A stretch of 18,022 bases of DNA from assembly GCA_964549765.1 (NCBI GenBank), contig CAZJWR010000067.1, positions 1 through 18,022 on the forward strand. The letters are read 5' to 3'. Position 1 is the first letter of the stretch, and each line of letters opens with the position of its first letter. The translations under genes were made by a program, and so were the position numbers. The DNA is from CAZJWR01 sp964549765 (GTDB taxonomy: Bacteria > Zixibacteria > MSB-5A5 > GN15 > JAAZOE01). Positions 1 to 7,446 of this stretch are shown here, one piece after another. The notes beneath the pieces were generated by a model. That model saw only the letters and a program-made list of their open reading frames with translations, was not told the DNA's origin and made no database searches.

Positions 1-1032
1 TGGCCGACCGTCGGGGAGGCCGTCGCCGTCGCCTTTTCCGGTGACACGGTTATGGTGGGCGATGGAGTTTATTCCGGCGAGGGCAATCGGGACCTGATGG
101 TATACGGCAAGAATCTGTACATAAAGTCGGACAACGGCCCCGAGGCGACGATTATTGATTGCGGCGGCAGCGAGTCCGAGCATCACTACTTCCTCTCATA
201 TCTCGATTCTCTGAACGAAACATCCGGCCGACTGGAAGGGTTCACAATCCGTAATGCCTATGGTGACAACAGGGGGGCCGTGTACATAGACAACGGCGCG
301 CCCACCATTAGAAATTGCCGATACGAAAATAATTCCAGCACCGGTAGCGGCGGGGCGATCAACATAGTCGATGCTTCTCCAGATATAGAATATTGCCTGT
401 TCGATAACAATCACGCAGTCACCGGCGGGGCCATCGCCGCGAGCGGCACGGGCGCGCCATTTCTGGCCAACTGTACCTTTGTCGCCAATTCCGCGGATGG
501 CTCGGGAGGGGGCTTATATGCGGACGGCGCGGTTCCGTCGATGACTAATTGTATCTTTGCCTTCGGGACCGGTGGCGGGGCGATCGGATTGAGCGGTAGC
601 GGTATCCCACCGTCGATTTCCTGCACCGATATTTATGGCAATACCGGAGGCGACTGGACCGGATATATCGCCGATCAATTAGGGAATAACGGCAATATTT
701 CCGCCGACCCCCTGTTTTGCGATGTGGCCGGCGGCGATTATCGTCTTGACGGTCTATCCCCCTGCACGGAACTGAATAACACTTGCTATGAATTGCTGGG
801 GGCGTATGGGCCCGGGTGCGGATATCTGTGCGGAGACGCTTCGGGGGATTCCCGGGTCAACATCGGCGACGTCGTTTTTCTTATTAACTACATCTTCCGG
901 GGAGGGCCGGCGCCGGAGAATACTCAGGTAGCGGATTTAAACGGTGACGGAGGATTTGACGTCGGGGATGCCGTCGTGCTGGTGGATTTTATTTTCCGCA
1001 GCGGGCCGCCGTTGGATTGTCAGCCAGAGTAA
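1..1032 (+). CDS. Secreted right-handed beta-helix protein with C-terminal dockerin (5' partial)
   Basis: The frame is open from the first base, and the first visible residues (WPTVGEAVAVAFSGDTVMVGDGVYSGEGNRD) align with an internal part of the next gene, so the true start lies upstream and the ATG at 52 is internal. About 343 residues are visible. Residues 1-210 are short repeats typical of a parallel beta-helix (for example PTIRNCRYENN, PDIEYCLFDNN, PFLANCTFVANSA, PSMTNCIFAFG). A 'CTDIYGN...GDW' turn and an 'ADPLFC...DYRL..LSPC' closing segment follow. The last 65 residues form a two-repeat dockerin: calcium-loop pattern DASGDSRVNIGD, then DLNGDGGFDVGD, each followed by a hydrophobic helix ending in IFR.GP. 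By family knowledge this is an extracellular carbohydrate-binding or degrading, or adhesive, surface protein. No catalytic residues can be assigned. Confidence 0.85.
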   Translation, partial: WPTVGEAVAVAFSGDTVMVGDGVYSGEGNRDLMVYGKNLYIKSDNGPEATIIDCGGSESEHHYFLSYLDSLNETSGRLEGFTIRNAYGDNRGAVYIDNGAPTIRNCRYENNSSTGSGGAINIVDASPDIEYCLFDNNHAVTGGAIAASGTGAPFLANCTFVANSADGSGGGLYADGAVPSMTNCIFAFGTGGGAIGLSGSGIPPSISCTDIYGNTGGDWTGYIADQLGNNGNISADPLFCDVAGGDYRLDGLSPCTELNNTCYELLGAYGPGCGYLCGDASGDSRVNIGDVVFLINYIFRGGPAPENTQVADLNGDGGFDVGDAVVLVDFIFRSGPPLDCQPE

Positions 1033-1039
1033 AAAATCC

Positions 1040-1107
1040 GCGCGTCGCGCCGAGCCCAAGACGGCGCGCGGGTGTCGCAGGAGGGGTCGGCCGATGTCGG
1101 CCCCTCG
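1040..1107 (+). repeat. Two-hairpin intergenic element, copy A
   Basis: This lies 8 nt after the stop of the first beta-helix gene. Hairpin 1 pairs CGCGCCG (1046-1052) with CGGCGCG (1062-1068) around loop AGCCCAAGA. Hairpin 2 pairs 1081-1091 with 1096-1106 (GAGGGG against CCCCTC, extended with two G-U pairs) around a 4-nt loop. Unlike copy B at 4016-4084, no T-run follows, so it is not an evident intrinsic terminator. It matches copy B at nearly every position outside the second loop, and the seven differences I count there are all transitions. Confidence 0.75.
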
Positions 1108-1194
1108 CGATACCAGACGGCAGAAATAAAGATAGAGAATGAGGCAAGCCGTTGACTCTGAACATGCCTTCAACCACTGGCGGTTAGGGTACCG

Positions 1195-1228
1195 GGGCGC
1201 GGGTCGGTCGATTACCCGGCCCGCGTCC
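1195..1228 (+). other. Strong GC-rich hairpin in the leader of the 1306 gene
   Basis: Bases 1195-1207 pair with 1216-1228 over 13 bp, with two G-U wobbles, around the loop TCGATTAC. The core is CGCGGGTCGG against CCGGCCCGCG. It sits about 80 nt upstream of the start codon at 1306 and is not followed by a U-run. A 7-nt inverted repeat, TGAGGCA (1140-1146) and TGCCTCA (1240-1246), encloses it and would form an outer stem. I do not recognise a known riboswitch class. It could be a structured 5' leader, a transcript-end hairpin or a repeat. Confidence 0.5.
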
Positions 1229-1291
1229 AAAAGACGTGATGCCTCACACACGATTATGGCGTGAAATGAGAGATCAGAGAGAAAAGGAAAG

Positions 1292-1298
1292 AAGGAGG
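1292..1298 (+). promoter_or_regulatory. Ribosome-binding site of the 1306 gene
   Basis: AAGGAGG, a full Shine-Dalgarno sequence, stands 7 nt before the ATG at 1306 in a purine-rich stretch. It fixes the start codon and predicts strong translation. Confidence 0.85.
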
Positions 1299-1305
1299 GA
1301 AAATT

Positions 1306-4008
1306 ATGAGTAAAACGCAGATTATATGGCCGGTGGCGGCGATTATTATCCTTGCGTATACAATGGCGGCGATGCCTGCGGCGGCGCAATATCCTGATAC
1401 AACGGCCACGCCATTTAGAATCGAGGTGTCGAGATATAGCCATGTGGAGCTGGGAACGCGAATAGCTGTCCCCATCAAGAAAGTCGCCGGCTCGGAACCG
1501 ATGTACGGATTCGATTTTCTTCTCGCGTACGATACGGAGATGGTAAAATTCGTTGGGGCGTATCGGCCGGAGATATTCACTCAGCCGGGCGGATATGAAT
1601 GGGAATATCTTTCGGTCGATCCCTCTGTCCCGGCAGAGTGTCCGCCGTCGGGGTATTGTAGAACGGGCCGGGTGCGGATTACGGGAATTGCCAACATCGA
1701 TGACGGGGAGCATCATCCGCTCCAATATGAAATCCCTAATGATACCACGTTATGCATTTTGACATTTGATGTTTCATCAGATTCGGCGCTTGAGTGTTTA
1801 GCGTCGGCGATATCGTTCTATTGGCAGACCTGCAGCGATAATACCATCCTTCTGGATACGGCGTCCGGCTTGCAGGCGCTATCGAGGCGGGTGTATGAAT
1901 TTGGAGGATACTACATAACTGACCCGGAATTCGGCCTTCCGGGTTCTCATGGCGTACCGGATACATGCCTTTTGTCCGCGTCGATTCCTGAAGAAGCTCG
2001 CTTTGTCGATTTTTACGGCGGTCTCATAGGTATCATATGCTATGATTCAATTGATAGTCGGGGGGATATTAACTGCAACGGAGTTGCTTACGAGACAGCT
2101 GATTGGGTCATGTTTACTAATTATATGCTTGCCGGATTTGGCGCTTTTGGGTCTCATCGGGAATCCAGCATAGCTGCAGCTGATATCAATATAGATGGCA
2201 TCAGGCTGCAATTGGCGGATCTCATTTACCTCAAACGGGTGAGTTGCGGCGATACGATGCCGCTGCCGCTGAAATCGGGCTATCGATCCATCCTCGATTC
2301 CATCACCTTTATCCAGGATGTGGGCACCCAGACGGTCAGCATGGAATATCCCGACACGCTGGCGGCGGTATGTATACTGCTTGATGGGAATATCAAGCCA
2401 TCGTTTCTCCTCGATACCTCCGCATATTATTGTGCATATCAGTACGACGGTCAATCTACCATCATCTTGATACAATATGGTCCCCGGCTATGGAATCCTT
2501 CCGATTGCGGGACGGGATTCACGGCCGGGCCTTTATTTACCTATACAGGGAACGGATTGTTGGTCCACGAAGGAATCGACCAGCGGAAAACGTCGGCGGC
2601 GACATTCGACGATCATGTCTTTCCGAATCCGACCCTCGAGATAACCGGCACCGACGGGGCCGCCGTCGTGGAACCGGATACATTGATGTGGGCTATCGCC
2701 CGAATATCCAATGATCCCGCTCCCGTAACCATTTATGTAGGGGGATTTGCGGCGCATTCCGCCGAAAATATCGATCCCGCCAGCGTCCTGATCAACAATT
2801 CAATTGTTCCGATATCGGTCGAGGTCGTACCATCCCATCCGAATTTCAGTTCATCGGCACTCAAAATTCTCGTCCCCGCAGCTCCGTTCATAAATAGTTT
2901 TGGCGGGCGACCGATCGATGAGACACCGATATCCGGTCTTTTTCGCCTAACCGATTTTGCGTATGTGGCCCTCGTGAGCGGCGATTTCACCGACGGCTCG
3001 TCGTTTGCCAGTTTCGGCGGCATCACTCTGAACGATCAACGGGCAGTTATCCGGGTCCCGGCCGGTTGGCCGACGATTGCACAGGCGGTCGATACCGCCG
3101 AGAGCGGAGATACAATCATGATCGAGGACGGCGTCTACACCGGTGACGGCAATCGCGATATGGTAATCGATAAATCGTTGGAAATCAGATCGGAACATGG
3201 CCCGGCCAACACGATTATCGACTGCCAAGGAAGCGCCGCCGATCCGCATACGGCCTTCAATTATCCGGGGACGTATGATTCCCTCGATGTCATCGAGGGA
3301 TTGACCATCACCGGGGCCTACAGCACGGATCTGTCACCGATCTGGAAGAATAATGGCAGCCTCCTTTTGCGAAACTGCGTCATCCACCACAACCGGAGCT
3401 TCGCGGGAGTTCAACCGGCCCCTCTCGTCAAGGTGAATTCATACTACGGGCGACTCACTGTCGAATCGAGTACCTTTTTCGGCAATACCGGCACGGTTAT
3501 GCTGTACAATCGCGAACGCATAGTAATTAGCAACAGCGTCATCGCGTTTAACAACGGCAGTTCCGTGCATGCTTATGTGGGTGTTCCGGATATATCCTGC
3601 ACCGATATGCATGGCAATACCGAAGGGGATTGGGTCGGCAACTTCGCGGGTCAATTGAATATAAATGGGAATTTTTCCTCCGATCCGCTGTTTTGTGACA
3701 CCACCGCCGGCAATTACTACTTGAGTGGATTTTCGCCCTGCCTGCCTGCCGGGAATAGTTGCCAGGAAACGATCGGTGTTTACGGTATGGGATGTGGAGC
3801 CGTGTGCGGCGAAATCAACGGAGATGCCGGAATCAACATCGCCGACGTTGTCTACCTGATAAACTACATATTCCGCGACGGCCCCCCGCCGGTCAACCTG
3901 CCGGCGGCCGACACCAATGCCAACGGCGAAGTGGACGTCGGGGACGCGGTTGCGCTGGTGAATTATATCTTTCGGAACGAACAAGCGATTACTTGTATAA
4001 GCCAATGA
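1306..4008 (+). CDS. Secreted modular protein: cohesin-like domain, internal dockerin, beta-helix, C-terminal dockerin
   Basis: 900 residues. The Met at 1306 has a perfect ribosome-binding site and begins a Sec signal peptide (residues 1-27, ending AMPAAAQ). Residues about 40-200 resemble the cohesin / carbohydrate-binding beta-sandwich ('IAVPIKKVAGSEPMYGFDF', then 'YDTEMVKFVGA'). Residues about 250-317 are a degenerate dockerin-like pair (RGDINCNGVAYETADWVMF; AADINIDGIRLQLADLIYL). Residues 330-580 are all-beta with no clear family. Residues about 583-770 are a beta-helix starting VPAGWPTIAQAVDTAESGD, closely related to the preceding gene. Residues about 835-892 are a canonical dockerin (EINGDAGINIADVVYLINYIFR; DTNANGEVDVGDAVALVNYIFR). 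It probably acts outside the cell in surface assembly or polysaccharide binding. It could be an enzyme, but I see no catalytic motif. The two genes look like tandem paralogs sharing the 3' half. Confidence 0.9.
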   Translation: MSKTQIIWPVAAIIILAYTMAAMPAAAQYPDTTATPFRIEVSRYSHVELGTRIAVPIKKVAGSEPMYGFDFLLAYDTEMVKFVGAYRPEIFTQPGGYEWEYLSVDPSVPAECPPSGYCRTGRVRITGIANIDDGEHHPLQYEIPNDTTLCILTFDVSSDSALECLASAISFYWQTCSDNTILLDTASGLQALSRRVYEFGGYYITDPEFGLPGSHGVPDTCLLSASIPEEARFVDFYGGLIGIICYDSIDSRGDINCNGVAYETADWVMFTNYMLAGFGAFGSHRESSIAAADINIDGIRLQLADLIYLKRVSCGDTMPLPLKSGYRSILDSITFIQDVGTQTVSMEYPDTLAAVCILLDGNIKPSFLLDTSAYYCAYQYDGQSTIILIQYGPRLWNPSDCGTGFTAGPLFTYTGNGLLVHEGIDQRKTSAATFDDHVFPNPTLEITGTDGAAVVEPDTLMWAIARISNDPAPVTIYVGGFAAHSAENIDPASVLINNSIVPISVEVVPSHPNFSSSALKILVPAAPFINSFGGRPIDETPISGLFRLTDFAYVALVSGDFTDGSSFASFGGITLNDQRAVIRVPAGWPTIAQAVDTAESGDTIMIEDGVYTGDGNRDMVIDKSLEIRSEHGPANTIIDCQGSAADPHTAFNYPGTYDSLDVIEGLTITGAYSTDLSPIWKNNGSLLLRNCVIHHNRSFAGVQPAPLVKVNSYYGRLTVESSTFFGNTGTVMLYNRERIVISNSVIAFNNGSSVHAYVGVPDISCTDMHGNTEGDWVGNFAGQLNINGNFSSDPLFCDTTAGNYYLSGFSPCLPAGNSCQETIGVYGMGCGAVCGEINGDAGINIADVVYLINYIFRDGPPPVNLPAADTNANGEVDVGDAVALVNYIFRNEQAITCISQ

Positions 4009-4015
4009 CCAATTT

Positions 4016-4084
4016 GCGCGCCGTGCCGAGCCCAAGGCGGCGCGTGGGTGTTGCAGGAGGGGTCGGCACGGAGCTGGCCCCTCG
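4016..4084 (+). repeat. Two-hairpin intergenic element, copy B
   Basis: This begins 8 nt after the stop codon at 4008, the same distance as copy A. Hairpin 1 is CGTGCCG (4022-4028) with CGGCGCG (4038-4044) around AGCCCAAGG. A linker ending GTTGCAG leads to hairpin 2, 4057-4067 with 4073-4083. The element spans the coding-free 3' flank of each dockerin gene, so it was either duplicated with the genes or belongs to a dispersed family. Confidence 0.75.
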
Positions 4085-4093
4085 GTTTTTTTT
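4057..4093 (+). terminator. Rho-independent terminator
   Basis: An 11-bp stem (4057-4067 with 4073-4083, two G-U pairs, GAGGGG against CCCCTC) has the loop ACGGA and is followed by GG and eight Ts (4086-4093). It is oriented to end + strand transcripts of the beta-helix genes before the convergent peptidase gene. It is the second half of repeat copy B. Confidence 0.88.
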
Positions 4094-4121
4094 GCCTGAT
4101 TATTTGCGATGATAACGGGCG

Positions 4122-5111
4122 CTATTGCCCGGAGTCGGACGGCTGATCGGAATCTTCAGTGGAATCATCCCACGGATATACAGCGCTGTCGACAAGCTCC
4201 AGCATCCATCGCCCAACGATTTCGAGCGAGGCCGGGGCACATTTGTCCGGTGTATCCTCATGGGTGTGCCAGTAGGGATAATCGAAGTCGATGACGACCA
4301 CCGATGGGATGCCGCCGTTGGACAGGGCGGTGTGGTCGTCTCCGACGCGGTGACCGACGCTGTCGAAAACGTGAGGCAAATTCAGCCGTTTGGCGGCGGC
4401 GAAAACGATGTCGTTGACCGGCTTGATATACGTTTCCGATATTTCTTCGCGATAAATCTGCAAATCCTTGTCGCCGATCATATCGATAACGACGCCGTAC
4501 CAGTACCAAAACGTATCCGGCGGATTGGCCGCGAAATAGGACGATCCGAGAAAGGCTTTGTCCAGCCGGTCGCGCTCCCACGAATCCTCGCCGTCGAACA
4601 GCACCAGGTCGACGCCGATGGCCGGGGGATGATCTTTCAGTATTTCCGCCAGATGCAAAAGCACCGCCGTACCGGACGCGCCGTCGTTGGCGCCAAGGAT
4701 AGGCTCGTTCCGTCTGGCGGAGTCCGAGTCTTTGTCCGCCCACGGGCGGGTATCGTAATGGGTGCTGATCAGGATTTTGTCGGTCGAATCGGGGTTGATG
4801 CGGATAATCCAGTTGGCCATACGCGTCGTGTCGCCGTCGGCGGTATCGACGAATTCGAAGGGCTGGCGAATACAGGTCACGCCGAGCGAATCCAGAAACG
4901 ATTTGGCTTTGTCCTGAAACGCGATCCACCCAGGACTTCCGGGATTGCGCGGTCCAAGATCGGTCTGCATGATGAGCAATTGGTACGCCCGCTGCCCGTC
5001 GAAAGCGGGCCGGGGATCAGCCGAATGGGCCGGGATGGCAGCCAAGAACAGGGCGATAACGGCAGCCACTGTCGCGGCAAAGTAGATTTTTACATGTCGA
5101 TGATTCGTCAT
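4122..5111 (-). CDS. Secreted M28-family zinc peptidase / glutaminyl-peptide cyclotransferase-like protein
   Basis: 329 residues from the ATG at 5111, which starts a signal peptide (MTNHRHVKIYFAATVAAV... ending PAHS-A at residue 30). A TTG at 5141 would add 10 residues but spoils the signal peptide. Family M28 features are in order: THYDTRP (H118, D120), GANDGASG (bridging Asp D143), LFDGED (E175 as catalytic base, D176 as likely zinc ligand), VIDMIGD (D210), GDDHTAL..GGIP (about 258-268) and YWHTHEDT (about 280-286). The Glu-Asp pair, the DDH..L...GIP segment and the late WHT motif favour the glutaminyl-cyclase branch over typical aminopeptidases. By family, it either trims peptides or cyclises N-terminal glutamine on exported proteins. 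It is convergent with the dockerin genes and divergent from recF. Confidence 0.88.
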   Translation of the reverse strand: MTNHRHVKIYFAATVAAVIALFLAAIPAHSADPRPAFDGQRAYQLLIMQTDLGPRNPGSPGWIAFQDKAKSFLDSLGVTCIRQPFEFVDTADGDTTRMANWIIRINPDSTDKILISTHYDTRPWADKDSDSARRNEPILGANDGASGTAVLLHLAEILKDHPPAIGVDLVLFDGEDSWERDRLDKAFLGSSYFAANPPDTFWYWYGVVIDMIGDKDLQIYREEISETYIKPVNDIVFAAAKRLNLPHVFDSVGHRVGDDHTALSNGGIPSVVVIDFDYPYWHTHEDTPDKCAPASLEIVGRWMLELVDSAVYPWDDSTEDSDQPSDSGQ

Positions 5112-5161
5112 AATCGGGAAGATAATAACTGCACCCGGCAAGTCAATCCGTTTCCCTTTGG

Positions 5162-5167
5162 ATTATA
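5162..5167 (-). promoter_or_regulatory. Candidate -10 box for the M28 peptidase
   Basis: On the minus strand this reads TATAAT, a perfect -10 hexamer, with no convincing -35 at 16-18 nt. Initiation would fall near 5154, giving a leader of about 40 nt to the ATG at 5111, which supports that start over the TTG at 5141. Confidence 0.5.
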
Positions 5168-5185
5168 TCCGTCCTTAGTGCCCGC

Positions 5186-5215
5186 ATGACCGCAATCATT
5201 TCCGGAATATATAAT
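5186..5215 (+). promoter_or_regulatory. Candidate promoter for recF
   Basis: TATAAT at 5210-5215 is a perfect -10. ATGACC (5186-5191) is a partial -35 at 18-nt spacing. It is divergent from the peptidase -10 at 5162-5167, so the 145-nt gap holds two back-to-back promoters. A second box, TACTTT at 5245-5250, lies just 6 nt before the recF ATG. Confidence 0.45.
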
Positions 5216-5256
5216 AAGACCTTTTCTTTGATGCCTCGTTTTCGTACTTTGGCGGC

Positions 5257-6354
5257 ATGAGGTTGGATTCGCTGATGGTAACGAATTTTCGGAGTTTCAA
5301 AACGGCCCTGATCCGTCCCGGCCGCGGAGTGAATATTTTCTACGGTGACAACGGCTCCGGTAAAACCAATCTGCTGGAGGCGATTTTCACGCTCTGCCTC
5401 GGACGCAGCCAGCGCGGTGCGCGGGACGTCATGTTGGTGCACGAAAATGACGCGGATTATTATCGTCTCGAGGGGAAGGGCGAGGTCGACGGGCGCGAAG
5501 TGCGTCTGACCTGCGCCTTCGAAAAAGGCGGCCGCAAAAAAATCACCATCGACGATAACCCGGCGCGAGTATCCAAGCTGTTCGAACTGCTCTCGGTGAT
5601 ATCGATGGCGCCCGACGATGTGGCCCTTTTTTCCGGGTCGCCGTCCATCCGCAGGCGTTTTTTGGATATCCATCTGGCGCAGGCCTCGCCCAGTTACCTG
5701 GCCGACCTCACCGACTACAACAAGGCTCTCGCGCAAAAGAATTCCTTTCTCAAAAATAACCCCGGCCAGGAATGCCCGTTCGATCCGCTGCTGGTCGATT
5801 ATGGCGGGAAAATCATGACGGCGCGTCATAAATTCATTCAGGCTATTCAACTGCAGGCGCCGGTATATTATGACCGCATCATAGGGGAATCGAAAATCAC
5901 CGACGAGCCGGCCTTTCGATGCGCCTACGCCCCCAATGTGCCTTTTACGCAAAAGGAAGACATCGCCGCCGAATTCGAAAAACGCTTGGCCGCCAACCGG
6001 CGCAAGGAGGAGGCGCTTGAGACGGCCGTGGTGGGGCCGCATCGCGACGAAATCGATTTTTACATCGGGCGGTTCCCGGCACGAGGATACGGATCGCAGG
6101 GGGAAATGCGCAGCGCGGCGGCGGCGGTGATGATGGCCGCAGCCGATTTTCTGGCGGGCCGCCGCGGCGAAACGCCGATTCTTCTCCTTGATGAGATTTT
6201 CGCCGAACTGGATCATTCCCGCCGGGACAACCTGGCGCAATTGTTCGATGCCTTCGATCAGATATTTTTGACCACGGCTGTCGAACCGCCGCAAACGCTG
6301 AATGAGCGGGCAATGATCTTTCATATTCATGACGGCCAGGTCGAGCAGGGATGA
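5257..6354 (+). CDS. recF: DNA replication/repair protein RecF
   Basis: 365 residues, the usual RecF length. RecF is an SMC-like DNA-dependent ATPase that, with RecO and RecR, loads RecA at gaps and stalled forks. The N-terminus (MRLDSLMVTNFRSFKTALI) matches the family. Walker A is GDNGSGKT (30-37), followed by the RecF-typical NLLEAI. The ABC signature is GSQGEMR (about 279-285), and Walker B is ILLLDEIFAELD (about 308-319) with Glu after the Asp. No Shine-Dalgarno is visible before the ATG, although a TACTTTG box sits 6 nt upstream, so the mRNA could be leaderless. The usual dnaA/dnaN/gyrB neighbours are absent; the stop is one base from the next gene's start. Confidence 0.95.
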   Translation: MRLDSLMVTNFRSFKTALIRPGRGVNIFYGDNGSGKTNLLEAIFTLCLGRSQRGARDVMLVHENDADYYRLEGKGEVDGREVRLTCAFEKGGRKKITIDDNPARVSKLFELLSVISMAPDDVALFSGSPSIRRRFLDIHLAQASPSYLADLTDYNKALAQKNSFLKNNPGQECPFDPLLVDYGGKIMTARHKFIQAIQLQAPVYYDRIIGESKITDEPAFRCAYAPNVPFTQKEDIAAEFEKRLAANRRKEEALETAVVGPHRDEIDFYIGRFPARGYGSQGEMRSAAAAVMMAAADFLAGRRGETPILLLDEIFAELDHSRRDNLAQLFDAFDQIFLTTAVEPPQTLNERAMIFHIHDGQVEQG

Positions 6355-6355
6355 T

Positions 6356-7402
6356 ATGTCGGGATTGAAAATAGAAAAACTGACCAAATCGTTCGACGGG
6401 CATGTGATCCTCGATGATATCAACATCGAAGCCCGCGCCGGAGAATTATTGGTCGTGCTGGGACCGTCGGGCTGCGGCAAATCGACCCTGTTGCGGCTGA
6501 TATCAGGGCTGGAAACGCCGGATCGCGGGACGATAATCCTCGACGGGCGGGATATCACCGGTCTGGAACCGCAAAAGCGAAAAACTGCGTTGGTGTTTCA
6601 AAATTACGCCCTCTACCCCCATATGACCGTTTTCGACAACATGGCGTTCCCCCTCCGCGTGGCGCATGCTTCCAAAAGCGAAATGAAGCGCATTATCGAT
6701 GAGACGGCGCGACTTCTGGAGTTGGATCAATTGCTGGATCGCCGCCCGGCCCAGCTTTCCGGCGGCCAGAGACAGCGCGTGGCGCTGGGGCGCGGTCTGG
6801 TACGGCAGCCGTCGATTTTTCTGCTGGATGAGCCCTTATCCAACCTCGACGCCGCGCTGCGCCTCAAGATGCGACAGGAAATCGTCGCCCTGCAAAAGCG
6901 GGTGGGCATCACCATGATTTATGTCACCCACGATCAGGTCGAGGCCCTGACCATGGCCGACCGCATGGCCGTCGTCCGCGACGGGAGGATTCATCAATGC
7001 GGCACGCCGATGGAAATTTACAATGATCCCTGCGATCGTTTCGTGGCCGGATTCATCGGGACGCCGCCGATCAATCTTTTCACAGACGAAATTCGAGGCG
7101 GTCGGGGACAGACGCTGCCGATTCCGTACGGCGGTAGTATTCCCGACGGCAGGTATGAAATCGGGATTCGCCCGGAATATATCATGCCCGATCCGGAAGG
7201 CGACGTGGCTGCGGAAATCATGTCGGCCGAATATATCGGCGCTGCGATCCATCTCAAGGTGCGCGCCGGGGAAGTAGTGTTAACGCTGACGGTGGGTGGT
7301 CGGCCCGATCTATATAAAAATGGCCAGCCGGTGCGGCTGGCCATCGATACCGATCGAATTTTTCTTTTCAGCCCCGACTCCGGGGAACGCCTGAGCAGGT
7401 AA
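6356..7402 (+). CDS. ABC transporter ATP-binding protein, MalK/UgpC (CUT1) type
   Basis: 348 residues from the ATG at 6356, which follows the recF stop by one base and has AGGG at 6347-6350. An in-frame ATG at 6329 inside recF is possible, but homology begins at LKIEKLTKSF. Walker A is GPSGCGKST (36-44), the Q-loop is FQNYALYPHMTV (Q82), the signature is LSGGQRQRVALGR (134-146), Walker B is FLLDEPLSNLD (155-165), and the switch His is H192 in VTHDQVEA. The C-terminal 110 residues are a short TOBE/MalK-like regulatory region. The family energises uptake of sugars, glycerol-3-phosphate and similar solutes on the cytoplasmic membrane face. No permease gene is present in the window, so the partner is encoded elsewhere or the ATPase is shared by several transporters. 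Co-transcription with recF is likely from the spacing. Confidence 0.93.
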   Translation: MSGLKIEKLTKSFDGHVILDDINIEARAGELLVVLGPSGCGKSTLLRLISGLETPDRGTIILDGRDITGLEPQKRKTALVFQNYALYPHMTVFDNMAFPLRVAHASKSEMKRIIDETARLLELDQLLDRRPAQLSGGQRQRVALGRGLVRQPSIFLLDEPLSNLDAALRLKMRQEIVALQKRVGITMIYVTHDQVEALTMADRMAVVRDGRIHQCGTPMEIYNDPCDRFVAGFIGTPPINLFTDEIRGGRGQTLPIPYGGSIPDGRYEIGIRPEYIMPDPEGDVAAEIMSAEYIGAAIHLKVRAGEVVLTLTVGGRPDLYKNGQPVRLAIDTDRIFLFSPDSGERLSR

Positions 7403-7446
7403 AAGGCGGTCAAGTCGGATGCGGATTTGCTCCGGGACGTCGACGG

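Noticed and set aside
1152..1180. TTGACT as a -35 for the 1306 gene
   Set aside because: The sequence 17 nt downstream (ACTGGC region) is not a -10 and none of the nearby spacings helps.
4057..4093. Bidirectional terminator also serving the minus-strand peptidase
   Set aside because: Read on the minus strand the T-run becomes an A-run before the stem, and no T-run follows the other side, so only + strand termination is supported.
5112..5141. TTG at 5141 as the peptidase start
   Set aside because: It adds ten residues in front of a good signal peptide and would lie only about 13 nt from the predicted transcription start.
4125..5189. Long + strand open frame (354 codons) opposite the M28 peptidase gene
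   Set aside because: It is antisense to a gene with clear catalytic motifs and a signal peptide; its translation is rich in Arg, Val and Gly with no family pattern. GC-rich third positions leave such frames open by chance.
5143..6558. Very long - strand open frame (471 codons) opposite recF
   Set aside because: recF is certain on the + strand, and the antisense translation (His, Arg and Phe rich) matches nothing. Shadow of codon usage.
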